Of a stretch of 25,533 nt of DNA, positions 15,673 through 23,163 are shown one piece after another. Every line of letters begins with the position of its first letter. The first letter of the stretch is position 1. The translations under genes were made by a program, and so were the position numbers. The notes beneath the pieces are model-generated. The model did no database searches. It worked only from the letters and a program-made list of their open reading frames with translations, and was not told the DNA's origin. Location: positions 1-25,533 of the forward strand of contig NZ_JASLER010000061.1 of the NCBI RefSeq assembly GCF_030151085.1, given 5' to 3'. This stretch comes from Bacteroides sp. Lineage in GTDB: Bacteria > Bacteroidota > Bacteroidia > Bacteroidales > Bacteroidaceae.

Positions 15673-16239
15673 TTAGATTTTACCTACGAGGTCGATGCTC
15701 GGCTTCAAGGTTTCGCCTCCCTTCTTCCACTTGGCGGGGCAAACTTCGTTAGGATGGCTTGCCACGAACAGGGCAGCTTCTACCTTACGCAGCAACTCGT
15801 CGGCATTGCGGCCGATGTTGTTGTCCTGTATTTCGGCAATCTTGATTTTACCTTCAGGATTTACGAGGAAAGTGCCACGGTAAGCCATGCCTTCATCTTC
15901 GATCATAACACCGAATGCGCGGCTCAATACGCCAGTGGGGTCTGCCAGCATAGGGTACTTAATCTTACGGATGCTTTCGGATGCATCGTGCCATGCCTTG
16001 TGTACGAAGTGCGAATCTGTACTTACAGAATATACTTCTACACCCATAGCCTGGAATTGGTCGTATTTCTCAGCGATGTCCACCAATTCGGTAGGGCATA
16101 CAAAGGTAAAGTCTGCCGGATAGAAGAAGAAAATGGCCCATTTGCCTTTTACGTCTTCGCTTGATACTGTTTTGAAACTTCCGTTTTGGAAAGCCTGAAC
16201 TTTGAATTCAGGGAGTTGAGAATTGATAATCGGTTCCAT
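15673..16239 (-). CDS. ahpC: Alkyl hydroperoxide reductase subunit C (2-Cys peroxiredoxin)
   Basis: AhpC reduces hydrogen peroxide and organic hydroperoxides in the cytoplasm and is recycled by AhpF. The 188-residue protein has peroxidatic C48 in FTFVCPTE, followed by LVDIAEKYDQF, and resolving C167 in NEVCPAKW. It is the same size as E. coli AhpC (187), and its C-terminus (SIDLVGKI) is also similar. The gene has a well-formed Bacteroides promoter at 16282-16314 and an OxyR-like site upstream of that, a strong terminator after its stop, and oxyR as the next upstream gene. Peroxide induction by OxyR is therefore expected. Confidence 0.97.
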   Translation of the reverse strand: MEPIINSQLPEFKVQAFQNGSFKTVSSEDVKGKWAIFFFYPADFTFVCPTELVDIAEKYDQFQAMGVEVYSVSTDSHFVHKAWHDASESIRKIKYPMLADPTGVLSRAFGVMIEDEGMAYRGTFLVNPEGKIKIAEIQDNNIGRNADELLRKVEAALFVASHPNEVCPAKWKKGGETLKPSIDLVGKI

Positions 16240-16281
16240 AATCTTACTTATTAATAGGTTTAGTTTTTTGTTTTACCGATG

Positions 16282-16314
16282 CAAAAATATAGCATTTTTC
16301 TCCGGTAGAACAAA
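16282..16314 (-). promoter_or_regulatory. ahpC promoter
   Basis: On the minus strand, TTTG (16314-16311) and TATTTTTG (16289-16282) are separated by 21 bases, matching the Bacteroides -33/-7 pattern. The -7 box is about 43 bases before the ahpC start. Confidence 0.7.
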
Positions 16315-16321
16315 AAATCCG

Positions 16322-16357
16322 ATTGAAAAGTTTTATGGGCCGATAGACAAAATCTAT
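16322..16357. promoter_or_regulatory. Putative OxyR binding site upstream of ahpC
   Basis: Four elements, ATTG (16322), TTAT (16333), ATAG (16343) and CTAT (16354), are spaced 11-10-11. The right half, ATAG-N7-CTAT, is a perfect match to the E. coli OxyR half-site; the left half is degenerate. The site ends 7 bases from the ahpC -33 box, as expected for an activator, and it overlaps the stop codon of oxyR (16354-16356). The binding rule is taken from E. coli. Confidence 0.55.
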
Positions 16358-17280
16358 ATAAGCACTTGCGTCGCCTTCAAGGATAACATCTCTTTGGGCA
16401 CAGAACTCTGTATTTCTTTTGTAAGTGCATCCAGCAAAGTGTAGCGTACAAAGTTAGGATTAGTCAGCATTATAATCTGCCGTGTAGGGCAGGGAATGGC
16501 AAAGGAATGTACGAGCTTCTTTTGTATTTCATTCAGTTGCAGTACTGCCAATTCGGGGATAAAGGTTATGCCTTTACCGCTTTCCACCATGCGCATAAAG
16601 GTTTCCATGCTTCCTAGATGATAGGCCAGTTGGCTGGCACGAGCGCCTTTCAATTGGCAGAAACGTACCAACTGGTCGCGGAAGCAATGCCCTTCATCGA
16701 GTAGCCACAATTGCTCACTGGCCAGATCGGAAGTGCGGATAACCTCATTATTATAAAGAGGATTTTCGCTTGCCACGTATGCAAAGAATTGTTCGTAGAA
16801 CAGGGCCGTTTGCTGGAATCCCTCCATTCCATCGAGGCTTGCTACAATACCTGCATCTATTTCCCCGTCTTGCAGGGCTTTCTTGATATCGTTTGTTTTC
16901 ATCTCGATCACTCTGATATCCAATTGCGAGTATTTCTTCATCAGTTGCGGGAAGAAGCGGGGCAGCAGATAAGGAGCAATGGTAGGAAGTATGCCTAATC
17001 TGAAGGTTCCACTCAGTGAATGTTTTTCTTCTTCTATAATGTTTTTTATAAGATTGGCCTGAACTAATACTGTTTGGGCCTGTTTTAAGACCTGAATGCC
17101 GATGGGCGTGGGGCACACGGGTTGCTGGCTGCGGTCGAATATCTTGGTATCCAATTCTTCTTCCAGCTTCTGGATCATGGCACTCAGTGTAGGCTGGGTT
17201 ACTCTGCAATATTCGGCTGCTTTGGCAAAATGACGGAACTGATCTACGGCAAGGATGTATTCTAATTGTTGTAAAGTCAT
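16354..17280 (-). CDS. oxyR: Peroxide-sensing LysR-family regulator OxyR
   Basis: OxyR is a redox-switched activator of peroxide-defence genes. The 308-residue protein has the N-terminal LysR winged helix-turn-helix (about 1-60, TLQQLEYILAVDQ, AEYCRVTQPTLSAMIQKLE) and a C-terminal substrate-binding-type domain. The redox cysteines C199 and C208 in GHCFRDQLVRFC have exactly the E. coli OxyR numbering and spacing, which sets it apart from other LysR regulators. It is flanked by ahpC on one side and divergent dps on the other, with OxyR-like sites at both ends of its own gene. The site at 17308-17343 covers its own -7 box, implying autorepression. Confidence 0.95.
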   Translation of the reverse strand: MTLQQLEYILAVDQFRHFAKAAEYCRVTQPTLSAMIQKLEEELDTKIFDRSQQPVCPTPIGIQVLKQAQTVLVQANLIKNIIEEEKHSLSGTFRLGILPTIAPYLLPRFFPQLMKKYSQLDIRVIEMKTNDIKKALQDGEIDAGIVASLDGMEGFQQTALFYEQFFAYVASENPLYNNEVIRTSDLASEQLWLLDEGHCFRDQLVRFCQLKGARASQLAYHLGSMETFMRMVESGKGITFIPELAVLQLNEIQKKLVHSFAIPCPTRQIIMLTNPNFVRYTLLDALTKEIQSSVPKEMLSLKATQVLI

Positions 17281-17307
17281 TGTAAACAGGGCTTTTGACG
17301 GTGATAC

Positions 17308-17343
17308 ATAGAAATGGTCTATGCAAAGATAGAAATTATCTGT
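17308..17343. promoter_or_regulatory. Putative OxyR binding site between oxyR and dps
   Basis: Four elements, ATAG (17308), CTAT (17319), ATAG (17329) and CTGT (17340), are spaced 11-10-11, with only one mismatch to ATAG/CTAT. The site covers the oxyR -7 box (17324-17331) and ends at the first base of the dps -33 box (17343-17346). This arrangement suits repression of oxyR and activation of dps by one bound tetramer. Confidence 0.65.
17324..17331 (-). promoter_or_regulatory. oxyR -7 box
   Basis: On the minus strand this reads TATCTTTG, a perfect -7 box 43 bases before the oxyR start. No good -33 TTTG is seen on this strand. Confidence 0.55.
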
Positions 17344-17374
17344 TTGACAAGTGTTACTATAGCCCTTATCTTTG
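17343..17374 (+). promoter_or_regulatory. dps promoter
   Basis: TTTG (17343-17346), a 20-base spacer and TATCTTTG (17367-17374) form the best match to the Bacteroides promoter consensus in the window. The -7 box is 51 bases before the ATG at 17426. Confidence 0.8.
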
Positions 17375-17425
17375 CAATATCAAAACGAAAAACAGAATTT
17401 ATTAATCAATTAAAACCATAGAATT

Positions 17426-17917
17426 ATGAAGACTTTAGATTACTTGCATTTGAATGAGAACAAAGTAAATAACGTAGTATCTGCCTTACATCAACTGCTG
17501 GCCGACTTCCAAGTACACTATACCAACTTGCGTGGTTTCCACTGGAATATCAAAGGTCATGGTTTCTTCGTGCTGCACAGCAAATTCGAAGATCTCTATA
17601 ACGATGCTGCCGAGAAGGTGGACGAACTGGCCGAACGCATCCTCATGCTGGGTGGCACACCCGAGAATAACTTCAGTCATTACCTCAAGGTAGCCCATGT
17701 GAAGGAAGTTTCAGGCGTAACCTGTGGTAGCGATGCCGTAGACCACATACTCGAAACCTACAACCACCTGATTGCCGAAGAACGCAAAGTGATAGAAGTT
17801 GCCGACGAAGCTGGTGATGTAGTAACTGCCGACCTGCTGACCGGTTATCTTAAGGAACAGGAAAAGATGATTTGGATGCTCGTTGCCTTCAGTACTTGCA
17901 GCTGCGAGAAGAAGTAA
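17426..17917 (+). CDS. dps: Dps-family mini-ferritin (DNA protection, ferroxidase)
   Basis: Dps forms a 12-subunit cage that oxidises and stores iron, using hydrogen peroxide and so limiting Fenton damage, and in some species binds DNA. The 163-residue four-helix protein shows the ferroxidase residues H39 in FHWNI, H51, E55, D66 and E70 (KVDELAER), matching E. coli H51, H63, D67, D78 and E82, with glutamate replacing the first aspartate, a known variation. No lysine-rich N-terminal tail is present, so DNA binding by that route is doubtful. It is divergent from oxyR, with a strong promoter abutting an OxyR-like site, and is probably peroxide-induced. Confidence 0.95.
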   Translation: MKTLDYLHLNENKVNNVVSALHQLLADFQVHYTNLRGFHWNIKGHGFFVLHSKFEDLYNDAAEKVDELAERILMLGGTPENNFSHYLKVAHVKEVSGVTCGSDAVDHILETYNHLIAEERKVIEVADEAGDVVTADLLTGYLKEQEKMIWMLVAFSTCSCEKK

Positions 17918-17948
17918 CGATTGCTAAAGCCATAGCGTAGTAGTATTT

Positions 17949-17990
17949 TCAGGGTGATAAAGTGGAGAGGACTCCGTTTTATCACCCTGA
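17949..17990. terminator. Bidirectional hairpin between convergent dps and EamA genes
   Basis: TCAGGGTGATAAA (17949-17961) pairs with TTTATCACCCTGA (17978-17990), and an inner GGAG/CTCC extends the stem. It lies between the stops of two convergent genes. The arms contain GGGTGATAAAG, also found in the repeats at 18875-18975. Confidence 0.7.
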
Positions 17991-17995
17991 TTGTA

Positions 17996-18862
17996 TTATT
18001 TCCGGAGGATGATGACCGTTACCGCTGCAATAATAAGTCCGATACCCACTCCGATACTTGCAGTAAATACTTCGCCGAAGATGAGGATACCCACGCAGAC
18101 TGCTGTGACAGGCTCCATCGCTCCTAATACTGAGGTCAGTGTAGAACCTATGTTTTTGATAGCACGTACTAGTGCTAGGTTAGATATGACAGTGGGTACC
18201 AGTGCCAGCATCACGAGATTACCAAGCGTCACACGATTGGGAATAGGCTGCACGGCTATATCAGCTATCAGCATGCCGGTATAGAGAATGATGGCACTGA
18301 AAAGGAAGACGTAGAATGTCATCTTGAGCCCTTTCATTTCAAGGCTTTTCAGTTGGCTTACGGTGACCAAGTAGAGCCCATAGCCCAAAGCGGAGAGCAG
18401 GACGATAAAGATGCCGGTTGCCGTAATGCCGCCTGAGCTGTCACTTTGTGAGAGGAAGTAGACACCTGTGATGGCAAGTGCGATGGCACCCATGCGCCAG
18501 AAAGATTTCTTCTCACCGAAGAAGAGCATCATGATGAGTGTAGTGAATACCGGATACATGAAGTGCAGCGTAGTGGCTACGCCGCTTGCCATAAACTGAT
18601 AACCCCAAAACAGGAATATGGCGGAGCAGTTGTAGAGTAATGCCAGTAGCATGAGGGGCAGTATCTCTTTGGAACGGATACGGAAGGATTGTTTATCAAG
18701 CATCAATATCCCTGCTAGTGCCAGCATGGCAAAAAGGAAACGGTAGAGTAAAATAGACCAAAATACCATTCCTTGGTGTATGGCAGGAACAGTAAATAAA
18801 GGAATAAGTCCGAAACTTGCGGAAGACAATAAACCGTATAGAAAACCGTTGATTTTGTTCAT
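17996..18862 (-). CDS. EamA-family (drug/metabolite transporter superfamily) permease
   Basis: The 288-residue inner-membrane protein has about ten hydrophobic spans in two halves, the usual EamA/DMT layout. The first half contains LLSSASFGLIPLF and TTLHFMYPVFTTLIMMLFFGEKKS; the second contains LLSALGYGLYLV and LGAMEPVTAVCVGILIFGE, the typical end-of-half signature. DMT exporters move small metabolites or drugs; this sequence does not show which. It stands alone, convergent with dps and 126 bases downstream of the helicase stop on the same strand, with repeat-rich DNA on both sides. Confidence 0.9.
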   Translation of the reverse strand: MNKINGFLYGLLSSASFGLIPLFTVPAIHQGMVFWSILLYRFLFAMLALAGILMLDKQSFRIRSKEILPLMLLALLYNCSAIFLFWGYQFMASGVATTLHFMYPVFTTLIMMLFFGEKKSFWRMGAIALAITGVYFLSQSDSSGGITATGIFIVLLSALGYGLYLVTVSQLKSLEMKGLKMTFYVFLFSAIILYTGMLIADIAVQPIPNRVTLGNLVMLALVPTVISNLALVRAIKNIGSTLTSVLGAMEPVTAVCVGILIFGEVFTASIGVGIGLIIAAVTVIILRK

Positions 18863-18874
18863 TGAATCAATAAA

Positions 18875-18975
18875 AGGTGATAGGGTGATAAAGTGATAGG
18901 ATAATAGGGGTGATAAAAAGGATAGGGTGATAAGGTGAAGTAGTATTCCACTATCACTTTATCACCCTATTACCT
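18875..18975. repeat. GGGTGATA-rich direct and inverted repeats
   Basis: A 25-base left arm (18875-18899) and right arm (18951-18975) are reverse complements at 24 of 25 positions; both contain AGGGTGATAAAGTGATAG. Two further GGGTGATAA copies lie between them (about 18907 and 18925). The element fills the space between the helicase stop and the EamA start and could terminate or stabilise helicase mRNA. The same core occurs in the hairpin at 17949-17990. Confidence 0.8.
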
Positions 18976-18988
18976 TATTACTATTTAT

Positions 18989-20971
18989 TTATTTCTTCTT
19001 CGGGGTTCTTCTTGCCCAGCCTTCTTCGCTGAAATCGGGTTCCGAGCCGCGAGGTTCATTTTTGCTGTCACCTCCTTGGAAGAATTGTTGCCAGTCGTCC
19101 TTTTTACCACGAGCACCGGTGTAGCCACGTTCTTCACGGCTGGGTTTGTCTTTCTTCTTACTGTCTCTATCAGGCTTACCGTTGCGTTTGCTGCCTGCAT
19201 CACTTCGTTTGCCGTAAGAATCGCCGCTACGTTTTTCATCTTTGTAGCCACCACGTTTCTTGCCTTCAAAGTTGCCTTTGCCATAACCTCCACCATCGCT
19301 CTTGCGGTTGCTTCTGGGGGCACTTCCTTCTTCTCCGGCTACTTCAACAGAGACTTTGCGACCGTTCCAGTTGGCGCGGTTCAAGGACTGTACTACATTA
19401 TTGGCTTCCTTCTCTTCTACTTCGAAGAAAGAGAACTTTTGCATCAAGTCGATGCGTCCCAGTTCTACACGTCCACGAGTAGTCTTGTTCAGCAAGCCGA
19501 TGAGTTCGCTTGGGAAGAAATTATCCATCTTGCCCAGATTGATGAAGAGACGCTTGTAGCCGGGAGTTGCTTCGCGGGGTGTTCCTCCACGACGGTCGTC
19601 GCCTCGGCTGTTGCGTTCGCTGCGTTCTCCACGTTCGCTGCCGGTGGCTACTTCTATATCCTGCCGGTCGCGGTAGTATTCCAGGAAGCGGTTGAATTCG
19701 TGTGATACCATACGCTTTATCAAGTCTTCCTTGCTCAACCAGTCCAGTTTGCGGTAGATGTCGGGCATGAAGTCACCGATTTCTTCTTCGTTCACCTTTA
19801 CTTTTTCGAGCTCGTCAATCACCTTCAGTAATTGCTTCTCGCAGATTTGTTTTCCGGTAGGCATGCCGCCTGCTTCGAACTTCTTGCCGATGATGCGCTC
19901 TATTTCACGCAACTTGCCTTTTTCGCGCAGGTTGATGATGGCGATGGAAGTTCCGGTTTTTCCGGCACGTCCGGTACGTCCGCTGCGGTGAGTGTAGCTT
20001 TCGGTATCGTCGGGCAGACCGTAGTTGATGACGTGCGTCAGGTCATCTACGTCCAGACCACGAGCGGCAACATCGGTAGCAACCAGTAGTTGCAAGTTGC
20101 GGATGCGGAATTTCTGCATCACGGCATCGCGTTGAGCCTGGCTCAGTTCGCCGTGCAGAGAGTCGGCATTGTATCCTTCCTGCATCAGTTTGTCGGCAAT
20201 CTCTTGTGTTTCCTTACGGGTACGGCAGAAGATGATACCGTATATCTGTGGGTAGTAATCGGCAATGCGCTTCAAGGCGGCGTATTTATCTTTGGCATGA
20301 ACGGTATAAACCACATGCTTCACGTTGTTGGTGCTTTCGTTCTTGCGTCCGATGGTTATTTCTTTGGCATCGTGCAGGTATTTCTTCGAGATGCGTGCGA
20401 TATCCGGACTCATGGTAGCTGAGAAAAGCAGCGTATTACGCTCCTGCGGTACATCGGCCAGGATAGCGTTGATACTGTCAGTAAAGCCCATGTTGAGCAT
20501 TTCGTCGGCCTCGTCCATTACTACATTCTGAATGGTAGTGAGAGAGACTGTCTTGCGCTCCATCAGGTCGAGCAATCGCCCCGGTGTGGCAACGATGATG
20601 TGCACGCCACGTTTCAAGGCGCGTATTTGGCTGTCGATGGACGAACCACCATATACGGGTAATACCCGCAAGCCATCTATGTATTTGGAGTAATCGTTCA
20701 AGTCGCCCGCTATCTGGAGGCAAAGCTCGCGTGTGGGGCAAAGAATAAGTGATTGGGGGATTCGGTTGTTAACGTTAATCTTCTGTATAAGCGGTAAACC
20801 GAACGCTGCGGTCTTTCCTGTCCCTGTCTGTGCCAGTGCTACTACATCATTATTTTCTCCTAAAAGGTAAGGAATCACTTCCTCTTGTACCGGCATGGGA
20901 CTTGCATAACCCATTTCTTCAATGGCTCGGCGTATCTCCGGCGACAAGCCCAGCTCTTCAAATGTCTTCAT
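18989..20971 (-). CDS. DEAD-box ATP-dependent RNA helicase with DbpA-type RNA-binding domain
   Basis: The 660-residue protein unwinds RNA duplexes with ATP, most likely in ribosome assembly, RNA decay or cold adaptation, as DeaD/CsdA does. Motifs appear in order: Q-motif (about 3-30), AQTGTGKT (47-54), PTRELCLQ (79-86), DEAD (153-156), SAT (184-186) and HRSGRTGR (328-335). A DbpA-like RNA-recognition domain follows (about 470-545, YKRLFINLGKMDNFFPSELIGLL, shortened here). The C-terminal tail (about 550-660) is low-complexity, rich in G, K, R, S and D, and is probably disordered and RNA-binding. A TATCTTTG -7 box lies at 21003-21010. Long open frames on the opposite strand here are by-products of the tail's composition. 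Confidence 0.95.
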   Translation of the reverse strand: MKTFEELGLSPEIRRAIEEMGYASPMPVQEEVIPYLLGENNDVVALAQTGTGKTAAFGLPLIQKINVNNRIPQSLILCPTRELCLQIAGDLNDYSKYIDGLRVLPVYGGSSIDSQIRALKRGVHIIVATPGRLLDLMERKTVSLTTIQNVVMDEADEMLNMGFTDSINAILADVPQERNTLLFSATMSPDIARISKKYLHDAKEITIGRKNESTNNVKHVVYTVHAKDKYAALKRIADYYPQIYGIIFCRTRKETQEIADKLMQEGYNADSLHGELSQAQRDAVMQKFRIRNLQLLVATDVAARGLDVDDLTHVINYGLPDDTESYTHRSGRTGRAGKTGTSIAIINLREKGKLREIERIIGKKFEAGGMPTGKQICEKQLLKVIDELEKVKVNEEEIGDFMPDIYRKLDWLSKEDLIKRMVSHEFNRFLEYYRDRQDIEVATGSERGERSERNSRGDDRRGGTPREATPGYKRLFINLGKMDNFFPSELIGLLNKTTRGRVELGRIDLMQKFSFFEVEEKEANNVVQSLNRANWNGRKVSVEVAGEEGSAPRSNRKSDGGGYGKGNFEGKKRGGYKDEKRSGDSYGKRSDAGSKRNGKPDRDSKKKDKPSREERGYTGARGKKDDWQQFFQGGDSKNEPRGSEPDFSEEGWARRTPKKK

Positions 20972-21002
20972 TAAAATCTTGTATATCTTTATATTTCGGG
21001 TG

Positions 21003-21010
21003 CAAAGATA
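21003..21010 (-). promoter_or_regulatory. Putative -7 box for the helicase gene
   Basis: On the minus strand this reads TATCTTTG, 31 bases before the helicase start. No -33 TTTG is present at the expected distance; that position lies within the inverted repeat at 21021-21097. Confidence 0.5.
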
Positions 21011-21020
21011 AGAGTTTTTT

Positions 21021-21097
21021 AGTGATTAGTGGTTAGTTATTAGTGATTTATTTATGTGATTGGCAAACAAATCACAAAACACTAACCGCTAATCACT
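21021..21097. repeat. 29-bp imperfect inverted repeat between phosphatase and helicase genes
   Basis: The arms 21021-21049 and 21069-21097 are reverse complements at 25 of 29 positions, built on AGTGATTAG and GGTTAGT. The right arm contains the last codons (Ser-Asp) and TAG stop of the phosphatase gene (21089-21091). No T-run follows on the minus strand, so it is not a standard intrinsic terminator. The repetitive TTAGTGATTAGTGG style suggests a dispersed intergenic repeat. Confidence 0.75.
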
Positions 21098-22150
21098 CAG
21101 CAAGATACTTCTCAGTCTCTTCATTTCTTCTTTGCTTAATCCGATTCCCTTTCGCAAATAAGTATCTACATCGCCATATTTCCGTTCGGCTTCGTCTTTG
21201 GCGGCATTCAAAAAGTCTTCACGAGCCGAGAATACAGTGGTAATGGCTTCTTGCGAGCGTGCCGGAAGTTTATAAGCGTACTCTGAGGCACTTGGAATAT
21301 TGAAATAATCATTGCTGAGACGGTAATCCTCCATAATGTTGTCTTCGTTCACACCGAGGGCGGCGAGTATAAGGGCGGATACGACTCCGGTACGCCCTTT
21401 GCCGGAAGAGCAATGGATGACAATCGGATAACTGTTTTTATCCAGTAAGATATCGAAGATTCTACGGTATTCTTTAGTATACTTATCGATGAGATCACGG
21501 TTCATTTGTTCAACCATCCGGTAGACGGTATCACTCTTAATTTTCTGTTCTTGAATACCTTTCAGGATGTTTTCCATATCGCCGGTGGCAATGGGGATAT
21601 GTACGATATTGAACTCTTTTTGCAAAGTATTCTGCCTTTTCATTTCGGAGGCTTCACGTAAGTCGATAATGGTTTTGATACCTATATTCTTTAATTCTTT
21701 GCGTGAACAGCAGTCTACACTGTCTATTTCGGCCGAACGATACAGCATACCCCAGTGAATTATCTTCTTGGAAGGGTAGGACGTATAGCCGCCTAAGTCG
21801 CGGAAATTCTGGATACCGGGGATATTGATGTTACGGGTAGCGATCTTTACGCGGTATTTATCGGCAAATACAAGGCTGTAGTAATACCTCTGCGTCGGGT
21901 CTGAAGTAATGATAGTCATCTTCAGGTCTGAGACGTTTGCCATAGCGATGGGGTTATCCTCCGGAATGAAATCCGGATTCGTTGAGGCATATACCTTTAC
22001 ACTCCCTTGGGTGAGGGGAGCCATTTCCCATTTGACAATGCAATTTCCTACATTATTTTCTTCGCATACAACGGTTATGTGTGGAGCAGTGCCGCTGCAA
22101 GAGGGTAGTAGTATTGCCAAAGTCAGCCAATTCAACAGGTTCTTGTACAT
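21089..22150 (-). CDS. Lipoprotein tyrosine phosphatase (Y_phosphatase3-like)
   Basis: The 353-residue protein has a lipoprotein signal with lipobox LPSC (C18) and so acts outside the cytoplasm. Residues of about 22-105 look like a fibronectin-III-type beta sandwich (IVKWEMAPLTQGSVKVYAST). From about 110 comes a tyrosine/dual-specificity phosphatase domain: NIPGIQNFRDLGGY, IIDLRE (161-166) and the catalytic loop HCSSGKGRTG, with nucleophile C247 and R253 of CX5R. This is the pattern of the Y_phosphatase3 family, which hydrolyses phosphotyrosine or other phosphoesters. A periplasmic or surface location makes the substrate uncertain. It lies upstream of the helicase gene on the same strand, and an inverted repeat covers its stop. 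Confidence 0.9.
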   Translation of the reverse strand: MYKNLLNWLTLAILLPSCSGTAPHITVVCEENNVGNCIVKWEMAPLTQGSVKVYASTNPDFIPEDNPIAMANVSDLKMTIITSDPTQRYYYSLVFADKYRVKIATRNINIPGIQNFRDLGGYTSYPSKKIIHWGMLYRSAEIDSVDCCSRKELKNIGIKTIIDLREASEMKRQNTLQKEFNIVHIPIATGDMENILKGIQEQKIKSDTVYRMVEQMNRDLIDKYTKEYRRIFDILLDKNSYPIVIHCSSGKGRTGVVSALILAALGVNEDNIMEDYRLSNDYFNIPSASEYAYKLPARSQEAITTVFSAREDFLNAAKDEAERKYGDVDTYLRKGIGLSKEEMKRLRSILLSD

Positions 22151-22180
22151 AATATGAAATCTCTCTAAAGTCGTTAATCA

Positions 22181-22188
22181 CAAATATA
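22181..22188 (-). promoter_or_regulatory. Putative -7 box for the phosphatase gene
   Basis: On the minus strand this reads TATATTTG, 30 bases before the start codon. No -33 TTTG is found at the proper distance. Confidence 0.4.
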
Positions 22189-22227
22189 TGTAATTTCCTT
22201 ACAGAGGATACCGGCAACGCAAAGGTT

Positions 22228-23163
22228 TTATATTTCTTTTTCTAACATTAATTTTTCTGCAAACTCTTTTGACACTGAGTTATTGAAACTTTTGCAAACT
22301 TCTGCCGAGAATTCAATACCGCAACGTACAATCTTGTCCCAAGTTACTTCGTCCATCGCATTCAAATCATCGTAGCGAACATTGTATTTCAACAAGCCAT
22401 AGATGATGCCTGCATTGAAATTATCGCCTGCACCAATAGTGCTGACTGCCTCTAACGGTGGAATATTGTATTCTTTGTTGATAGCTTTGGTGCGGAGCGA
22501 TATATGATCGGCGGCAAAGGTACAAAGAAAATTAGGACAATAGAATTTGATTTTATTCTTGTAGATCTGGTCGGCATCACGCAAGTTATACATATAAAAG
22601 AAATCTTCTTGTGATCCGCGTACAATGTCGGCATATTCCAGATTCTCAATGATAGTGGGTGCCAGCTTGATGGCCTCTTCCTTGTGCGACGAGCGGAAGT
22701 TGGGATCGTAATAAACAATAGCCTTCTTTTCACGGGCTTGCTCGAGCAATTCTACTATCTTATCGCGCAGAACAGGGTTCAGGGCGTAATACGAGCCAAT
22801 CATAACAATATCATCTTCTTCCAGCTTTGGGTAGACAACATCCAGACGTTGTTTGGGGTAATCCCTGTAGAAGATGTATTCCGCATCGCTCTTGTCGTTT
22901 AGGAAAGCGAGTGATATGGGAGATTTCCCGTCAGGAAATACGTTGATGTGATCGGTAGGTATATTATTGTCACGCATGAATTTCAGGATGATATTACCTA
23001 CGTGGTCATTGCCCGTTTCGCTGATGAAGCTAACGGGTATGCCTGTACGTCCCAATGAGACAATACCGTTGAATACCGATCCTCCCGGAACAGCCACAGT
23101 GGGCTCTTCTCCGCGGAAAATAATATCTAATATGGTTTCTCCAATGCCGATTACTTTACGCAT
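22228..23163 (-). CDS. PfkB-family carbohydrate kinase
   Basis: The 311-residue cytoplasmic enzyme belongs to the ribokinase/PfkB family, which phosphorylates sugars or sugar phosphates with ATP. The N-terminal sugar-binding glycines are in VPGGSVFNGIVSLGRTG (25-41) and the C-terminal signature is STIGAGDNFNAG (241-252), with catalytic base D247 and the anion-hole GAGD. The middle holds VYYDPNFRSS and ADIVRGSQEDF, both typical. The exact substrate is not readable. Its start codon overlaps the end of the upstream isomerase gene by 13 bases, so the two are translationally coupled and probably act in one pathway. Confidence 0.92.
   Translation of the reverse strand: MRKVIGIGETILDIIFRGEEPTVAVPGGSVFNGIVSLGRTGIPVSFISETGNDHVGNIILKFMRDNNIPTDHINVFPDGKSPISLAFLNDKSDAEYIFYRDYPKQRLDVVYPKLEEDDIVMIGSYYALNPVLRDKIVELLEQAREKKAIVYYDPNFRSSHKEEAIKLAPTIIENLEYADIVRGSQEDFFYMYNLRDADQIYKNKIKFYCPNFLCTFAADHISLRTKAINKEYNIPPLEAVSTIGAGDNFNAGIIYGLLKYNVRYDDLNAMDEVTWDKIVRCGIEFSAEVCKSFNNSVSKEFAEKLMLEKEI

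Noticed and set aside
15556..16164. 202-residue open frame opposite ahpC
   Set aside because: It lies antisense to a well-supported gene, starts in the repeat array and shows no recognisable domain; best explained as a shadow.
19076..19705. 209-residue open frame opposite the helicase C-terminus
   Set aside because: The low-complexity G/K/R-rich tail of the helicase leaves few stops on the opposite strand; its A/F/T-rich product has no family features.
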